A DNA stretch of 64,000 bases, from assembly GCF_002286915.1 (NCBI RefSeq), contig NZ_MVOG01000005.1, positions 62,001 to 126,000 of the forward strand. Direction: 5' to 3'. The position numbers were made by a program, and so were the translations under genes. The notes below the pieces were generated by a model that had not been told where the DNA came from, did no database searches, and worked only from the letters and a program-made list of their open reading frames with translations. Below are positions 1 through 8,176 of the stretch, one piece after another (the first letter of the stretch is position 1; each line of letters opens with the position of its first letter). This DNA comes from Bifidobacterium italicum. Lineage in GTDB: Bacteria > Actinomycetota > Actinomycetes > Actinomycetales > Bifidobacteriaceae.

Positions 1-738
1 GTCGCGACATACAGCGGCGTGCTCGACGACCTGCGGCGCCTGTACGCGCGCACCGACGCGGCGAAGGCGCGCGGCCTGAAGGCGGGCGCGTTCTCCTACA
101 ACACCGGCTCGCTGCGCTGCCCGACATGCGACGGTACCGGACAGATCACGCTCGATGTGCAGTTCCTGCCCGACGTGGACATCGACTGCCCCGACTGCCA
201 CGGCACCCGCTACAGCGACGCGGCGGGCGAGATCACGCGGACGCCGAAGGGCGGCGGCGAGGCGGTGTCGCTGCCGGACATGCTCGCGATGACCGTCGAC
301 GAGGCGATGGACACGTTCGTCGGGCAGAAGCGCATCCATGCGAAACTGGCGACGTTGCACGAACTCGGCATCGGCTATCTGACGTTGGGCGAGAGCACGC
401 CGGCGCTGTCCGGCGGCGAGGCGCAGCGGCTCAAGCTCGCGAGCGAAATGGGACGCGCGCAGGAGGGGACGTTGTTCGTCTTCGACGAGCCGACGATCGG
501 TCTGCATCCGCTCGATGTATGCACGTTGATCGGCGTCTTCCAGAAGCTCATCGACCATGGTGCGAGCGTGCTGGTGATTGAACACGACCTCGACATGATC
601 GCGAACGCCGACTGGATCATCGACATGGGTCCCGGCGGCGGCGAAAACGGCGGCGAGATCGTGGCCGTCGGCACGCCGACGCAGGTCGCGGATAACCCGC
701 TGAGTGTGACAGGCCGCTATCTCAAGTCCTGTGTGTGA
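1..738 (+). CDS. UvrA-like ABC ATPase, C-terminal part (5' end outside window)
   Basis: The frame is open from the first base, so this is the last 245 residues of a longer protein. It has a UvrA-type zinc module (CPTC near residue 40 and CPDC near residue 63), an ABC signature LSGGEAQRLKLA, a Walker B LFVFDEPTIGLH and the H-loop VIEHDLD. This is the second nucleotide-binding half of UvrA family proteins, which in the canonical case recognise DNA damage in nucleotide excision repair. The sequence differs from standard UvrA at several usual positions (IGLH instead of TGLH, and a shorter tail after the H-loop). It may therefore be one of the UvrA paralogues common in actinobacteria, some of which are linked to drug tolerance, rather than the repair protein. 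A long hairpin follows the stop and separates it from the convergent permease. Confidence 0.85.
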   Translation, partial: VATYSGVLDDLRRLYARTDAAKARGLKAGAFSYNTGSLRCPTCDGTGQITLDVQFLPDVDIDCPDCHGTRYSDAAGEITRTPKGGGEAVSLPDMLAMTVDEAMDTFVGQKRIHAKLATLHELGIGYLTLGESTPALSGGEAQRLKLASEMGRAQEGTLFVFDEPTIGLHPLDVCTLIGVFQKLIDHGASVLVIEHDLDMIANADWIIDMGPGGGENGGEIVAVGTPTQVADNPLSVTGRYLKSCV

Positions 739-778
739 CGTCACGGCGCGCGAGGTCGCGCTCGCGCGCACATCTCGG

Positions 779-880
779 TATCTTTGGGTGTTTCACACCG
801 CGATCTGGACTCGTATGGCGGTATTTTGACGGCTATCTTGCCATCTTTGGGTAGGTGAAACATCCAAAGATGACGAGATA
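779..880. repeat. Dispersed TATCT...AGATA element, CTTTGGGT family, copy 1
   Basis: This intergenic element resembles the one at 5535-5644 over about 110 bp. It has an outer TATCTTTGGGTGTTTCA at 779-795, a middle segment containing TCGTATGGCGGTATT, then a hairpin at 834-880 with 17-nt arms (TATCTTGCCATCTTTGG and its near complement ending AGATA). Related copies lie at 51462-51550 and 53426-53472. It sits just downstream of a stop codon. It may act at the RNA 3' end or be a small non-autonomous repeat; no coding capacity is visible. Confidence 0.75.
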
Positions 881-913
881 TCCATCCTTGGCTGACCAAG
901 GATGGATATCTCG
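874..913. terminator. Perfect hairpin between convergent genes
   Basis: Two perfectly complementary 18-nt arms (874-891 and 896-913) enclose a CTGA loop. It lies between the converging UvrA-like gene and the NCS1 permease gene, so it probably ends or stabilises both transcripts. There is no U-tract, so intrinsic termination is an inference from stem strength and position. Confidence 0.65.
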
Positions 914-936
914 TCCGACGAATCGGTGATCCGCGA

Positions 937-2655
937 TCATCTGCGTACCGGAGGATCCTCGGGAAGCACGAGTTCGCCTGTTTTGTCGGTCGCGAGCGCG
1001 AGGCTGCTCACGTACTGTGGTTCGCCGTTGGCGCCACGCTTGGCCGAGGCGATCATGTCCGGCCGTTCGAATTCCATGCCGGTGACGTGGCACATGAGTT
1101 TCTCGCCGCTCGGGTTGCCGTCCTCGTCGAGCATCGGTAGGTCGATGCCGTCGTCGCGGCGGCGCAGATAGTACTTGCCGCGCGTCGCGAGCGCCATGAG
1201 CGGCGTGCAGATGAACGCGATCGCGGCCGCGATGATCGGGGAGAACGGCTGTACGTGCGGACCGAACACCCCGAAATACGCCGCGATCGAAACGATTGCG
1301 CTTAGTGACAGCGCGACGATGCCGACGGGGTTCCAGTCGTAGAGCATGCCGCGGCGGAACTCAGGTTGTTTCGGTGAGATCTTGAGCACGTATTTGTTGA
1401 TGACGATGTCGGTCGCGACGACGAAGATCCATGCGATGCTGACGTTCGAATAGAAACCGAGCACCGCGTTGAGCATATCGAACATGTTCGCTTCCATGAG
1501 CGCGAGCGCGACGCCCACATTGAAAATGAGGAACACGATGCGCCCTGGGTAGGTTTTCGTGATGCGCGTGAACGCGTTCGTCCACGCGAGCGAACCGGAA
1601 TAGGCGTTCGTCGCGTTGATCTTCACCTGGGAGATGACGACGAGGACGACCGCGAGGAACATCGCGACAGCCGGGGGCATCATCTGCTGGAACGCGAACA
1701 CGAACTGGCGGACCGGTTCGTTCGCGAACGACGAGCCGCCTACGACGTTGCTCACGAGGTAGATCGCGAGGAACATGCCGAGCGCCTGCTTGCATGCGCC
1801 GAAGATGACCCAACCGGGGCCGCCGAGCAGCATCGACGCCCACCAGGACTTGTGATTCTTCGCCGTCTTCGGCGGCATGAAGCGCAGGTAGTCGTTCTGT
1901 TCCGAGATCTGCGCGATGAGCGAGAGACAGACGCCTGCGGCGAGCATGACGCTGCCGAAGTTCACGCCCGCGCCATCGGTGCCCGTGTATGAGATGAACT
2001 GATGGACCGATTCCGGGTGGCTCACGACAAGGTAGATGACGGGGCCGAGCATGAGCACGAGCCAGATCGGCGTTGTCCACTTCTGCAGGATCGTGAGCGC
2101 GTTCATGCCATAGAACACGAGTGGCAGGATGATGACGGATGTGATCAGGTATCCGATGGGCAGTGGGATGTTGAGTCCCAGTTTGAGGCCTTGCGCCATG
2201 ATCGCGCCTTCCGTCGCGAAGAAGATGACCGTGTAGCTGCCCATGATGATGTTCGTGATGATCGACCCGCAGTAGCCGAATCCCGCACCGCGTGTGACGA
2301 GGTCGAGGTCGATGTTGTACCGCGCGGAGTAGTACGCGAGCGGCAGTCCGGTGAGGAATATCGCGACCGCCGCCACGAGGATGCCGAGCAGACCGTTCGC
2401 CGTGCCGTGGGACAGGCCGATGTTGGCGCCGATCGCGAAATCCGCAAGATAGGCGATGCCGCCGAGCGCGCCGGCTCCGACCGCGCCGCATGTCCATTTG
2501 CGGTAGCTGCGCGGCGCGTACCGCAGTGTGTAGTCCTCAAGGCTTTCCTTCGCCGCGTTCGACGCGCTCGCTGCACCGCCTTGTGCTGCCCCGGCCGATG
2601 CCGGGGGTGCTTTCGCTGCGTTCGGTGCCGCTGGGGTGATCGTTTCCGCGCTCAT
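937..2655 (-). CDS. NCS1-family permease (purine/pyrimidine/allantoin type)
   Basis: This is a 572-aa integral membrane protein with about 12 hydrophobic segments and a soluble, Ala-rich N-terminal tail of about 40 residues. The layout and motifs (a GxG-rich TM1 around residues 60-90, and NATNAYSGSLAWTNAF near residue 350) fit the nucleobase:cation symporter-1 family, which imports cytosine, purines, thiamine, hydantoins or allantoin. The start chosen is the ATG at 2655. It shares one base with the stop of the upstream amidase gene (TGATG) and has GGAGG 8 nt upstream, so the two are probably translationally coupled. Coupling to an aliphatic amidase suggests that the real substrate is a small amide- or urea-like nitrogen source, taking the place that AmiS has in the Pseudomonas operon. 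Substrate is inference; family is firm. Confidence 0.85.
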   Translation of the reverse strand: MSAETITPAAPNAAKAPPASAGAAQGGAASASNAAKESLEDYTLRYAPRSYRKWTCGAVGAGALGGIAYLADFAIGANIGLSHGTANGLLGILVAAVAIFLTGLPLAYYSARYNIDLDLVTRGAGFGYCGSIITNIIMGSYTVIFFATEGAIMAQGLKLGLNIPLPIGYLITSVIILPLVFYGMNALTILQKWTTPIWLVLMLGPVIYLVVSHPESVHQFISYTGTDGAGVNFGSVMLAAGVCLSLIAQISEQNDYLRFMPPKTAKNHKSWWASMLLGGPGWVIFGACKQALGMFLAIYLVSNVVGGSSFANEPVRQFVFAFQQMMPPAVAMFLAVVLVVISQVKINATNAYSGSLAWTNAFTRITKTYPGRIVFLIFNVGVALALMEANMFDMLNAVLGFYSNVSIAWIFVVATDIVINKYVLKISPKQPEFRRGMLYDWNPVGIVALSLSAIVSIAAYFGVFGPHVQPFSPIIAAAIAFICTPLMALATRGKYYLRRRDDGIDLPMLDEDGNPSGEKLMCHVTGMEFERPDMIASAKRGANGEPQYVSSLALATDKTGELVLPEDPPVRR

Positions 2656-3758
2656 CACGCCACCTCCGTTTCCTCGATGATGGTTTCACTGATGCCCACC
2701 GCTGCTGTGTCTTCCGTGTCTTCCGTGTCCTCTGTGTCTTCCGTCGGCAGGTCATAGACGGGTGCGCTCGCGACGCCGATCGTCGACCGCGTGATGGCTT
2801 CGGCTTGTTCCTGCGCTTTCTTCGGATCGTTGACCCACGTCTTGTAGAAGTCGAACGGGCATTCGGCGATGCCTTTGTCCCCGTCGCCGCCGTGCAGCAC
2901 GCCCGTGTATCCGCGGTGCATGAGCTTGAACAGGTGGTTCTGCGACTGGTCATGGCGTCGCGCGTCGCGGATCTCGGGGATCGACAGCTGCGCGTACTGG
3001 ATGCCGTTCTCCTCGGTGCCGGTTTCGCCGAGGGTGCGCCCGTCGAACCCGATGATGTTCGAATGCCCGAAGTACGTGTAGACGCCGTCGAACCCGGAGC
3101 AGTTGGCGACCGCGACATAGCAGTTGTTCGCCCACGCCATCGCCTTCGCCATGATGACCTCCTGCTCCTGTGCCGGATACATGTACCCTTGGCAGCGCAC
3201 GATCAGTTCCGCGCCCTTCATCGCGCAATCGCGCCAGATCTCCGGGTAGTTGCCATCGTCGCAGATGATGAGCGACATCTTGATGCCCTTGGGCCCTTCG
3301 CACACATAGGTCTGGTCTCCCGGATACCACCCTTCGATCGGCGTCCACGGCAGGATCTTGCGGTACTTCTGCACGATTTCGCCTTTGTTGTTGATGAGCA
3401 CGAGCGTGTTGTATGGGGGCTTGTTCGGGTGGTCCTCGTGGCGTTCGCCGGTTATCGAGAACACGCCCCACGTGTCCGCGTCGATGCACGCCTGCGAGAA
3501 GATGCGCGTTTCGTCGCCGGGGATGGTCGTGGCCGTCTCGTACATCTCATCCTCGTCGTACATGATGCCTTCGGTGGAGTATTCGGGGAAGACGATGAGG
3601 TCCATTCCTGGGAATCCGGATTTGATGCCGACGACCATATCCGCGATGTGCCGCGCGTTCTCGAGCACTTCCTCCTTCGTGTGCAGACGTGGGATCTTGT
3701 AGCTGACGACGGCGATGCCGACGGTGTTCGGGCTTGAGCTGATATCTCCGTGACGCAT
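2655..3758 (-). CDS. amiE: Aliphatic amidase (acylamide amidohydrolase, EC 3.5.1.4)
   Basis: This 367-aa nitrilase-superfamily enzyme should hydrolyse short aliphatic amides to the acid plus ammonia in the cytoplasm. The N-terminus MRHGDISSS and long blocks such as [24 protein letters not shown] and QGYMYPA match the Pseudomonas/Geobacillus AmiE subfamily closely. The catalytic triad falls at the classic positions Glu59 (FPEY), Lys134 (YRK) and Cys166 (IICDDG). It is about 20 residues longer than Pseudomonas AmiE because of an acidic C-terminal tail with a repeated Thr-Glu-Asp unit, encoded by a short tandem repeat around 2707-2746. The ATG at 3758 has AAGGAG 6-9 nt upstream. Downstream it overlaps the NCS1 permease; upstream lies an AmiC-like sensor. 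The spacer before it holds two operator-like palindromes. Confidence 0.95.
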   Translation of the reverse strand: MRHGDISSSPNTVGIAVVSYKIPRLHTKEEVLENARHIADMVVGIKSGFPGMDLIVFPEYSTEGIMYDEDEMYETATTIPGDETRIFSQACIDADTWGVFSITGERHEDHPNKPPYNTLVLINNKGEIVQKYRKILPWTPIEGWYPGDQTYVCEGPKGIKMSLIICDDGNYPEIWRDCAMKGAELIVRCQGYMYPAQEQEVIMAKAMAWANNCYVAVANCSGFDGVYTYFGHSNIIGFDGRTLGETGTEENGIQYAQLSIPEIRDARRHDQSQNHLFKLMHRGYTGVLHGGDGDKGIAECPFDFYKTWVNDPKKAQEQAEAITRSTIGVASAPVYDLPTEDTEDTEDTEDTAAVGISETIIEETEVA

Positions 3759-3797
3759 GGTGTTCTCCTTGTCCTGATCGCTGGAATTCAGATATTG

Positions 3798-3811
3798 TTT
3801 TCATTTGGAAA
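3798..3811. promoter_or_regulatory. Operator-like palindrome upstream of amiE, site 1
   Basis: The sequence TTTTCATTTGGAAA is an imperfect palindrome followed by TAT. It closely matches the perfect site at 3860-3873 and lies about 40 nt upstream of the amiE start codon. It is a candidate binding site for the MarR protein encoded at 5116. Confidence 0.5.
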
Positions 3812-3859
3812 TATCTCAGGACGAGATTTCGGGGAGATGGTCGTTGTGTTGCCGAAATG

Positions 3860-3873
3860 TTTCCATATGGAAA
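3860..3873. promoter_or_regulatory. Operator-like palindrome upstream of amiE, site 2
   Basis: TTTCCATATGGAAA is a perfect 14-bp palindrome in the amiC-amiE spacer and, like site 1, is followed by TAT. The repeat of the same motif before the MarR gene (5024-5037) makes it a good candidate MarR operator. Confidence 0.55.
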
Positions 3874-3915
3874 TATATGACGACGATGTATCCAATGGTG
3901 CGCGATGCGCGGAGG

Positions 3916-4950
3916 TCACTGTGATATGCAGTCGAGGATCTCGAAATCGTAATGATGCGCCTGGGCGATGTATATCGTCTGCTGCGCGTGCGCGCCAAGC
4001 GATACCGCACCGCGAGGTCCCCGGTAGGAGAGTGGCGCGGACGCCTGTTGCGAGAGCAGTGCGCGGAGCGCGAGCAATCCCTCATAGCAGGATTCCGCTG
4101 TCGTACTCAAGAGCGGCGCCGTCTCGCCGAGTGTGCGCGTGAAGCGTTCGTTGAGGTCGAGGGAGTCCTCTGTCGTGAGTGAGGAGAAATACCCGCCGGC
4201 CGTGAAGAGCCGTTTCGTGCTTTTCGCACCGCAGGCGAGAAGCGTGTTCTCGTCCATGAGCGGGCAGAAGCGCGCGATGCCGCTCAATTGCAGATGTTTC
4301 GAGAATTCGCGGTTGAACCGCGCCGCGTTCTGCCCGACCATGAGGATGAGGAGGCCTTGCAACGCATGCTGCTTCATGTCGTCGCATATATGCGCCAACG
4401 CACGTGGCGACGAGGTCGCCTCCTGGGGGACGAACCATTGGCGCTCGATCGAGATGTCGAGTTCGTTGGTGTGCTCCCCGAGGGCGGCGGCGGTTTTGCG
4501 GGGCCATATGTAGTCGTCGCCGACGATGCCCCAGCGTTGCGCGCCTTTGTGGTCGCGCAGCCAGCGGATCGCCGGGATGATCTGCAGGTCGGGCGTCTCG
4601 CCTGTGCATAGGACGCGCGACGTCGTCTCGCCGCCCTCGTAGAGCGCCGGGTACACGTAGGGGATGCTTCCCGCGGCCAGCGGGGCGAGTGCCTCCCGGA
4701 CCGCGGACGTGTGCCAGCCGCTTATCGCGTCAAGCGAACCATCGTCAAGCATATGCCGCACATCCTGCGCGACGATGTCCGGCGCGCGGCCACCGTCGAT
4801 CCATACCGGGGACAGCCTGCGTCCGAGGATGCCACCCGTTGCGTTGATGTCCTCGATCGCGAACTCGGTCACCGCTTGGGATGACGGCCCGTATTGGCCT
4901 CCCGGCCCAGAGAACGGGAGCACCATGCCCACATGCAGCGAATCGGCCAT
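3916..4950 (-). CDS. AmiC-like amide/branched-chain-type ligand-binding protein, cytoplasmic
   Basis: This 344-aa protein has the type I periplasmic-binding fold (Peripla_BP_6 / Leu-Ile-Val-binding family). It starts directly with the first beta strand (LHVGMVLPFSGP) and has no signal peptide or lipobox. It should therefore stay in the cytoplasm, like the amide sensor AmiC of Pseudomonas. Shared AmiC/UrtA-type landmarks are YPALYEGGE, the GDDYIWPRK segment near residue 150 and YFSS near residue 250. It is transcribed towards amiE with a 157-nt gap. In Pseudomonas, AmiC silences the antiterminator AmiR until an amide binds. No AmiR/ANTAR gene is visible here, so its output partner is unknown and could be the divergent MarR protein. 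Confidence is high for the fold and moderate for the amide-sensing role. Confidence 0.8.
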   Translation of the reverse strand: MADSLHVGMVLPFSGPGGQYGPSSQAVTEFAIEDINATGGILGRRLSPVWIDGGRAPDIVAQDVRHMLDDGSLDAISGWHTSAVREALAPLAAGSIPYVYPALYEGGETTSRVLCTGETPDLQIIPAIRWLRDHKGAQRWGIVGDDYIWPRKTAAALGEHTNELDISIERQWFVPQEATSSPRALAHICDDMKQHALQGLLILMVGQNAARFNREFSKHLQLSGIARFCPLMDENTLLACGAKSTKRLFTAGGYFSSLTTEDSLDLNERFTRTLGETAPLLSTTAESCYEGLLALRALLSQQASAPLSYRGPRGAVSLGAHAQQTIYIAQAHHYDFEILDCISQ

Positions 4951-5023
4951 GGTAGCTCCTTCCGTTTTGCTTCCGGCATGAAACGATGAATGACTCGGCG
5001 TTTTACGCCAAACTGTTACACTG

Positions 5024-5037
5024 TTTCCGTATAGAAT
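5024..5037. promoter_or_regulatory. Operator-like palindrome in the amiC-marR divergent region
   Basis: TTTCCGTATAGAAT matches the perfect site at 3860-3873 at 11 of 14 positions. It lies between the divergent AmiC-like and MarR genes, where an autoregulatory operator would be expected. Confidence 0.45.
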
Positions 5038-5115
5038 TACATCATGGGTTTGTTACGGGTCTCGCGAACGCCCCTGATATGCCCTGATATCACCGGTATG
5101 AAGGGAGCGGATACG

Positions 5116-5499
5116 ATGAACGCCACGGACACGCAAGCTTCCGCAGTGATGGACCCGGCCCGGTGGGCGAACGCGCGGCTGGATGGTTGGAAGACAAGCG
5201 TCGTGGAAGGCCGCCGCCTTGTGAAGACCATGGCGAAATGCCTGAAACCCTTCGATCTGACGGTCGACGAATGGCTCATCATGGACACGATCGCGGGGCG
5301 TGGCGGCATCACGATGTCCGGGCTCGCCCAGGAAACCGTATTGCCCGCGGCCACATTGTCCCGGCTCGTCGACCGGCTCACCGACGAAGCGCTGTTGTAC
5401 CGCAAAGCCAACCCCTTCGACCGTCGGCAGATCCAAGTGTACGTATCGCAGCGCGGCATGCGTCTACTGGAGAAAATCGCCGAAGATCTCAGCGAATAA
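5116..5499 (+). CDS. MarR-family transcriptional regulator
   Basis: This 127-aa protein has the MarR winged-helix layout. An N-terminal dimerisation helix is followed by FDLTVDEWLIMDTI, a recognition helix region GLAQETVLPAATLSRLVDRL, and the wing with the family signature NPFDRRQIQVYVS. The start chosen is the ATG at 5116, with AAGGGAG 8 nt upstream. An in-frame ATG at 5044 lacks a good ribosome site and lies next to the operator-like palindrome. It is divergent from the amide locus and is its likely regulator, because similar palindromes occur before both this gene and amiE. The ligand is unknown. Confidence 0.85.
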   Translation: MNATDTQASAVMDPARWANARLDGWKTSVVEGRRLVKTMAKCLKPFDLTVDEWLIMDTIAGRGGITMSGLAQETVLPAATLSRLVDRLTDEALLYRKANPFDRRQIQVYVSQRGMRLLEKIAEDLSE

Positions 5500-5534
5500 T
5501 CGGTGCGTGAGCGTGCGCGGCGGCGCGCTCGCGC

Positions 5535-5644
5535 CTATCTCCCCATCTTTGGGTGCGCCAAACCGCTGCCTGGAATCGTACAGCGGTGTTCTGGTGTCTA
5601 TCTCGTCGTCTTTGGGTAGATGAAACACCCAAAGTGACGAGATA
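5535..5644. repeat. Dispersed TATCT...AGATA element, CTTTGGGT family, copy 2
   Basis: This copy corresponds to the element at 779-880. An outer TATCTCCCCATCTTTGGG is followed by a middle part containing TCGTACAGCGGTGTT, then a hairpin at 5599-5644 ending GACGAGATA. As at copy 1, it follows the stop codon of a plus-strand gene after a short CG-rich lead (GCGCGCTCGCGC). The rest of the 257-nt spacer up to the next gene shows nothing else clear. Confidence 0.75.
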
Positions 5645-5756
5645 CGTGTGAGATACGCGTGAGACGCGCACCTCACGTCGCCACCGCGTTCCTTATGCTG
5701 GAACCAAACGCCGCGCACCGTGCGCGCGGCGCCCCGCGGACACGAAACGGAGCGGC

Positions 5757-6617
5757 ATGAGCTTTCCCGAGAGACACCCATACCTGTTCTGGCAGCTCGT
5801 CGGCTGGGGTCTGTTGCTCGTCGACTTCCTGTTCGTCGTCATTGCCGTATTCAACGATTTCGGCGAATGGTGCTATCCGATCATCGTGTTCACGTTCATC
5901 GCCGTGTTGTTCGCGATCATCGGCTCCCCGTTCTTCATCTATTTCTCGCGCAGAACGAAGGATGCGCGCACCCGCTCATCCGCTGAGGAACGCGTGATTC
6001 GCAACGACATCACGTCGATCGTCATGCTGCGGAGGAAGCCGCTCGCCACGCTTGTGTGCATGGCTGCGATCGCATTGGTGATAGGGCTGGCCTATGTGAC
6101 CTATGTGCTCGGCGAATACGGGCATATCCTATTGGGCTTCGTGTCGATGGTGTTCATGATCGTCATCCCGTTCGTTGTGGGAGAGCAGTATCTCGCGTTC
6201 ATCAGAAAACGATTCATCGTCGTCAAGAACGCCGCGTTGTATGTGGACGTGAACGATGTCTACTACCCGTCCGACTTGCGGTCGAAGCGCATGCCGATTC
6301 TGCCATTGCCGACCGAACCTTCCGACGCAATGCTCGATTTCCTCTACAACTGGCTGCGCCGATATCTGATAGGCGACCGGCTCACGCTCATCAGTTGTAC
6401 GTATGCCGATCTGTACGGCGTCGGCATCGTGATCGTCGATGACGGCACGGCGGATGGTTTGGAGTTGAACGGCCCGTTGATCGCGATTCCTGAATATCAG
6501 CTCGATTTGAGCGGTGCCAACCGTGCGCAGTTCGACAAGGAATGCAAGGCGCTTGGCGCGTTCGGTTTGCCGGCGCAATCCCAAACCGCGGGCATCTGCA
6601 TCGAGGGCCTTGCATGA
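5757..6617 (+). CDS. Membrane protein of unknown function
   Basis: This 286-aa protein has two hydrophobic segments near residues 10-35 and 40-65, two more near 95-120 and 125-145, and a soluble C-terminal half of about 140 residues. GGAG lies about 5 nt upstream of the ATG. I recognise no catalytic motif or family. The pattern resembles small bifidobacterial membrane proteins that carry a cytoplasmic domain. No operon partner is obvious, because the dehydrogenase downstream appears to have its own promoter region. Confidence 0.7.
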   Translation: MSFPERHPYLFWQLVGWGLLLVDFLFVVIAVFNDFGEWCYPIIVFTFIAVLFAIIGSPFFIYFSRRTKDARTRSSAEERVIRNDITSIVMLRRKPLATLVCMAAIALVIGLAYVTYVLGEYGHILLGFVSMVFMIVIPFVVGEQYLAFIRKRFIVVKNAALYVDVNDVYYPSDLRSKRMPILPLPTEPSDAMLDFLYNWLRRYLIGDRLTLISCTYADLYGVGIVIVDDGTADGLELNGPLIAIPEYQLDLSGANRAQFDKECKALGAFGLPAQSQTAGICIEGLA

Positions 6618-6669
6618 CGCGGCATGGCGGGATCAGGATTCGCTGCTACTGACGGCGCAGGCGAATTCC

Positions 6670-6688
6670 TGCATCATACAATGATGCA
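6670..6688. promoter_or_regulatory. Inverted repeat / -10 region upstream of the alcohol dehydrogenase
   Basis: TGCATCAT and ATGATGCA form perfect 8-bp arms around ACA. A TACAAT hexamer (6677-6682), a good -10 candidate, lies inside the repeat, so a protein bound here would block RNA polymerase. It is about 65 nt before the GTG start of the dehydrogenase. Confidence 0.45.
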
Positions 6689-6750
6689 ACGGTTGAAAAA
6701 TCGGGTGTTCCGGCGCGGGCCGGACGCCTCTGACGGAAGGACATCATACT

Positions 6751-7788
6751 GTGAAGACATCTATCTTCGAGTCGGCGCGACATATGGTCGTCGAGGAGGC
6801 TCCGATGCCGGCGATCGAGCAGCCGGACGATGCGATCATCCACGTCGTGCGCGCATGCGTGTGCGGATCGGATCTGTGGCCGTTCCGCGGCATCAACCAG
6901 ACCGAGGAGCATTCGGAGAACTCGGGGCATGAGGCCATCGGCATCGTTGAGGAGGTCGGCGACGCCATCACGTCGGTCAAGCCCGGCGATTTCGTCATCG
7001 CGCCGTTCACGCATGGCTGCGGCCGGTGCCGCGCCTGCCGCGCCGGCTTCGACGGCTCCTGCATGGCGCATCCGGACAATTTCTCGATGGGTGCGCAGGG
7101 TCAGTACATCCGTTTCCAGCATGCGCAGTGGGCGCTCGTCAAGGTTCCGGGACAGCCGGAGGACTACAGCGAAGGCATGCTCAAGAGCCTGCTCACGTTG
7201 TCCGATGTGATGGCGACCGGTTACCATGCCGCCCGCACCGCGCAGGTTAAGCCCGGTGACACCGTCATCGTGCTCGGCGATGGCGCCGTCGGTCTGTGCG
7301 CGATCATCGCCGCGAAGATGATGGGCGCCAAGCGCATCATCTCGACGAGCCGTCACGACGACCGCCGCGCGCTCGCGCAGGAGTTCGGCGCGACCGACAA
7401 CGTCGCCGAACGTGGCGACGAAGGCGTCGCGAAGCTGCTGGAGATCAGCGACGGCGGCGCCGACGCCGTCCTCGAATGCGTCGGCACCGATGCCTCGTTC
7501 CAAGAGGCCGTGTCGGTCGCGCGTCCGGGCGCGTTGATCGGTCGCGTTGGCCTGCCGCACGGTCAGCAGATCAGCGGCGAGGGTACGTTCTACCAGAACG
7601 TCGGCGTCTACGGCGGCCCTGCGTCGGTCACGACGTATGACAAGGACGTGCTGCTCGACGCCGTGCTCAATGCGGACATCAACCCGGGCAGCGTGTTCAC
7701 ATCCGAGTTCCGTCTTGACGACATCCAAGCCGCCTACGAGGCGATGGATCAGCGCAAGACGATCAAGTCGTATCTGATCCTCGACTGA
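6751..7788 (+). CDS. Zinc-dependent medium-chain alcohol dehydrogenase
   Basis: This 345-aa MDR-superfamily oxidoreductase has catalytic zinc ligands in ACVCGSD (Cys38) and GHE (His60, Glu61). Four structural-zinc cysteines lie at 90, 93, 96 and 104, and the nucleotide-binding loop GDGAVG is at 176-181. It should oxidise or reduce an alcohol/aldehyde pair with NAD(P). The start is GTG at 6751, with GGAAGGA 9 nt upstream. It is a single gene with its own candidate operator and a strong hairpin after it. The substrate cannot be told from the sequence. Confidence 0.9.
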   Translation: MKTSIFESARHMVVEEAPMPAIEQPDDAIIHVVRACVCGSDLWPFRGINQTEEHSENSGHEAIGIVEEVGDAITSVKPGDFVIAPFTHGCGRCRACRAGFDGSCMAHPDNFSMGAQGQYIRFQHAQWALVKVPGQPEDYSEGMLKSLLTLSDVMATGYHAARTAQVKPGDTVIVLGDGAVGLCAIIAAKMMGAKRIISTSRHDDRRALAQEFGATDNVAERGDEGVAKLLEISDGGADAVLECVGTDASFQEAVSVARPGALIGRVGLPHGQQISGEGTFYQNVGVYGGPASVTTYDKDVLLDAVLNADINPGSVFTSEFRLDDIQAAYEAMDQRKTIKSYLILD

Positions 7789-7813
7789 GTGCAACGGCTG
7801 CGCGGTTGTTTCA

Positions 7814-7871
7814 GGCGCCGCCCGGCATCGACGACATTCGCACCGCGACGTCGATGCAGGGCGGCGGCGCC
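7814..7871. terminator. Stem-loop after the alcohol dehydrogenase
   Basis: GC-rich arms at 7814-7833 and 7849-7871 pair almost completely (GGCGCCGCCC with GGGCGGCGGCGCC, then GGCATCGACG with CGTCGATGC). They lie 25 nt past the stop codon. There is no U-tract. Confidence 0.6.
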
Positions 7872-8074
7872 GTATATGGACGAAATCGTTCTGTATGTGG
7901 CTCGAGCGCCCGAATGGATTGCCGTGGTGAAGGGCGCGGTCATCACCCTGTCGGGTGACGACTCCGCCTTCTCCGTCTCGGGGGACGCTGATGACACCAA
8001 CGGCATCACCGCCGAAGACGAATCGCTCGTGGTGGATGCCAAATAAGGCGCGGACGCTGATTCATTGCTGAACG

Positions 8075-8108
8075 ATGGGGGGCGTGGTACGAGCACCACG
8101 ACCCCCAT
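8075..8108. terminator. Stem-loop ending the minus-strand unknown gene
   Basis: ATGGGGGGCGTGGT and ACCACGACCCCCAT pair across a 6-nt loop. The hairpin lies about 70 nt beyond the stop of the minus-strand gene that starts at 9340. Confidence 0.5.
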
Positions 8109-8176
8109 GCTTGTCTTTCATCGCGTTCGTTCAGTCACCTGAACTCGGCGATGTTGTTTTCCTGAGCGGGAACGCA

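Noticed and set aside
7876-8046. Small plus-strand frame (56 aa, acidic end) after the alcohol dehydrogenase
   Set aside because: It begins just after a terminator stem, has no ribosome site and shows no family resemblance. It could be a remnant, but I cannot support it as a gene.
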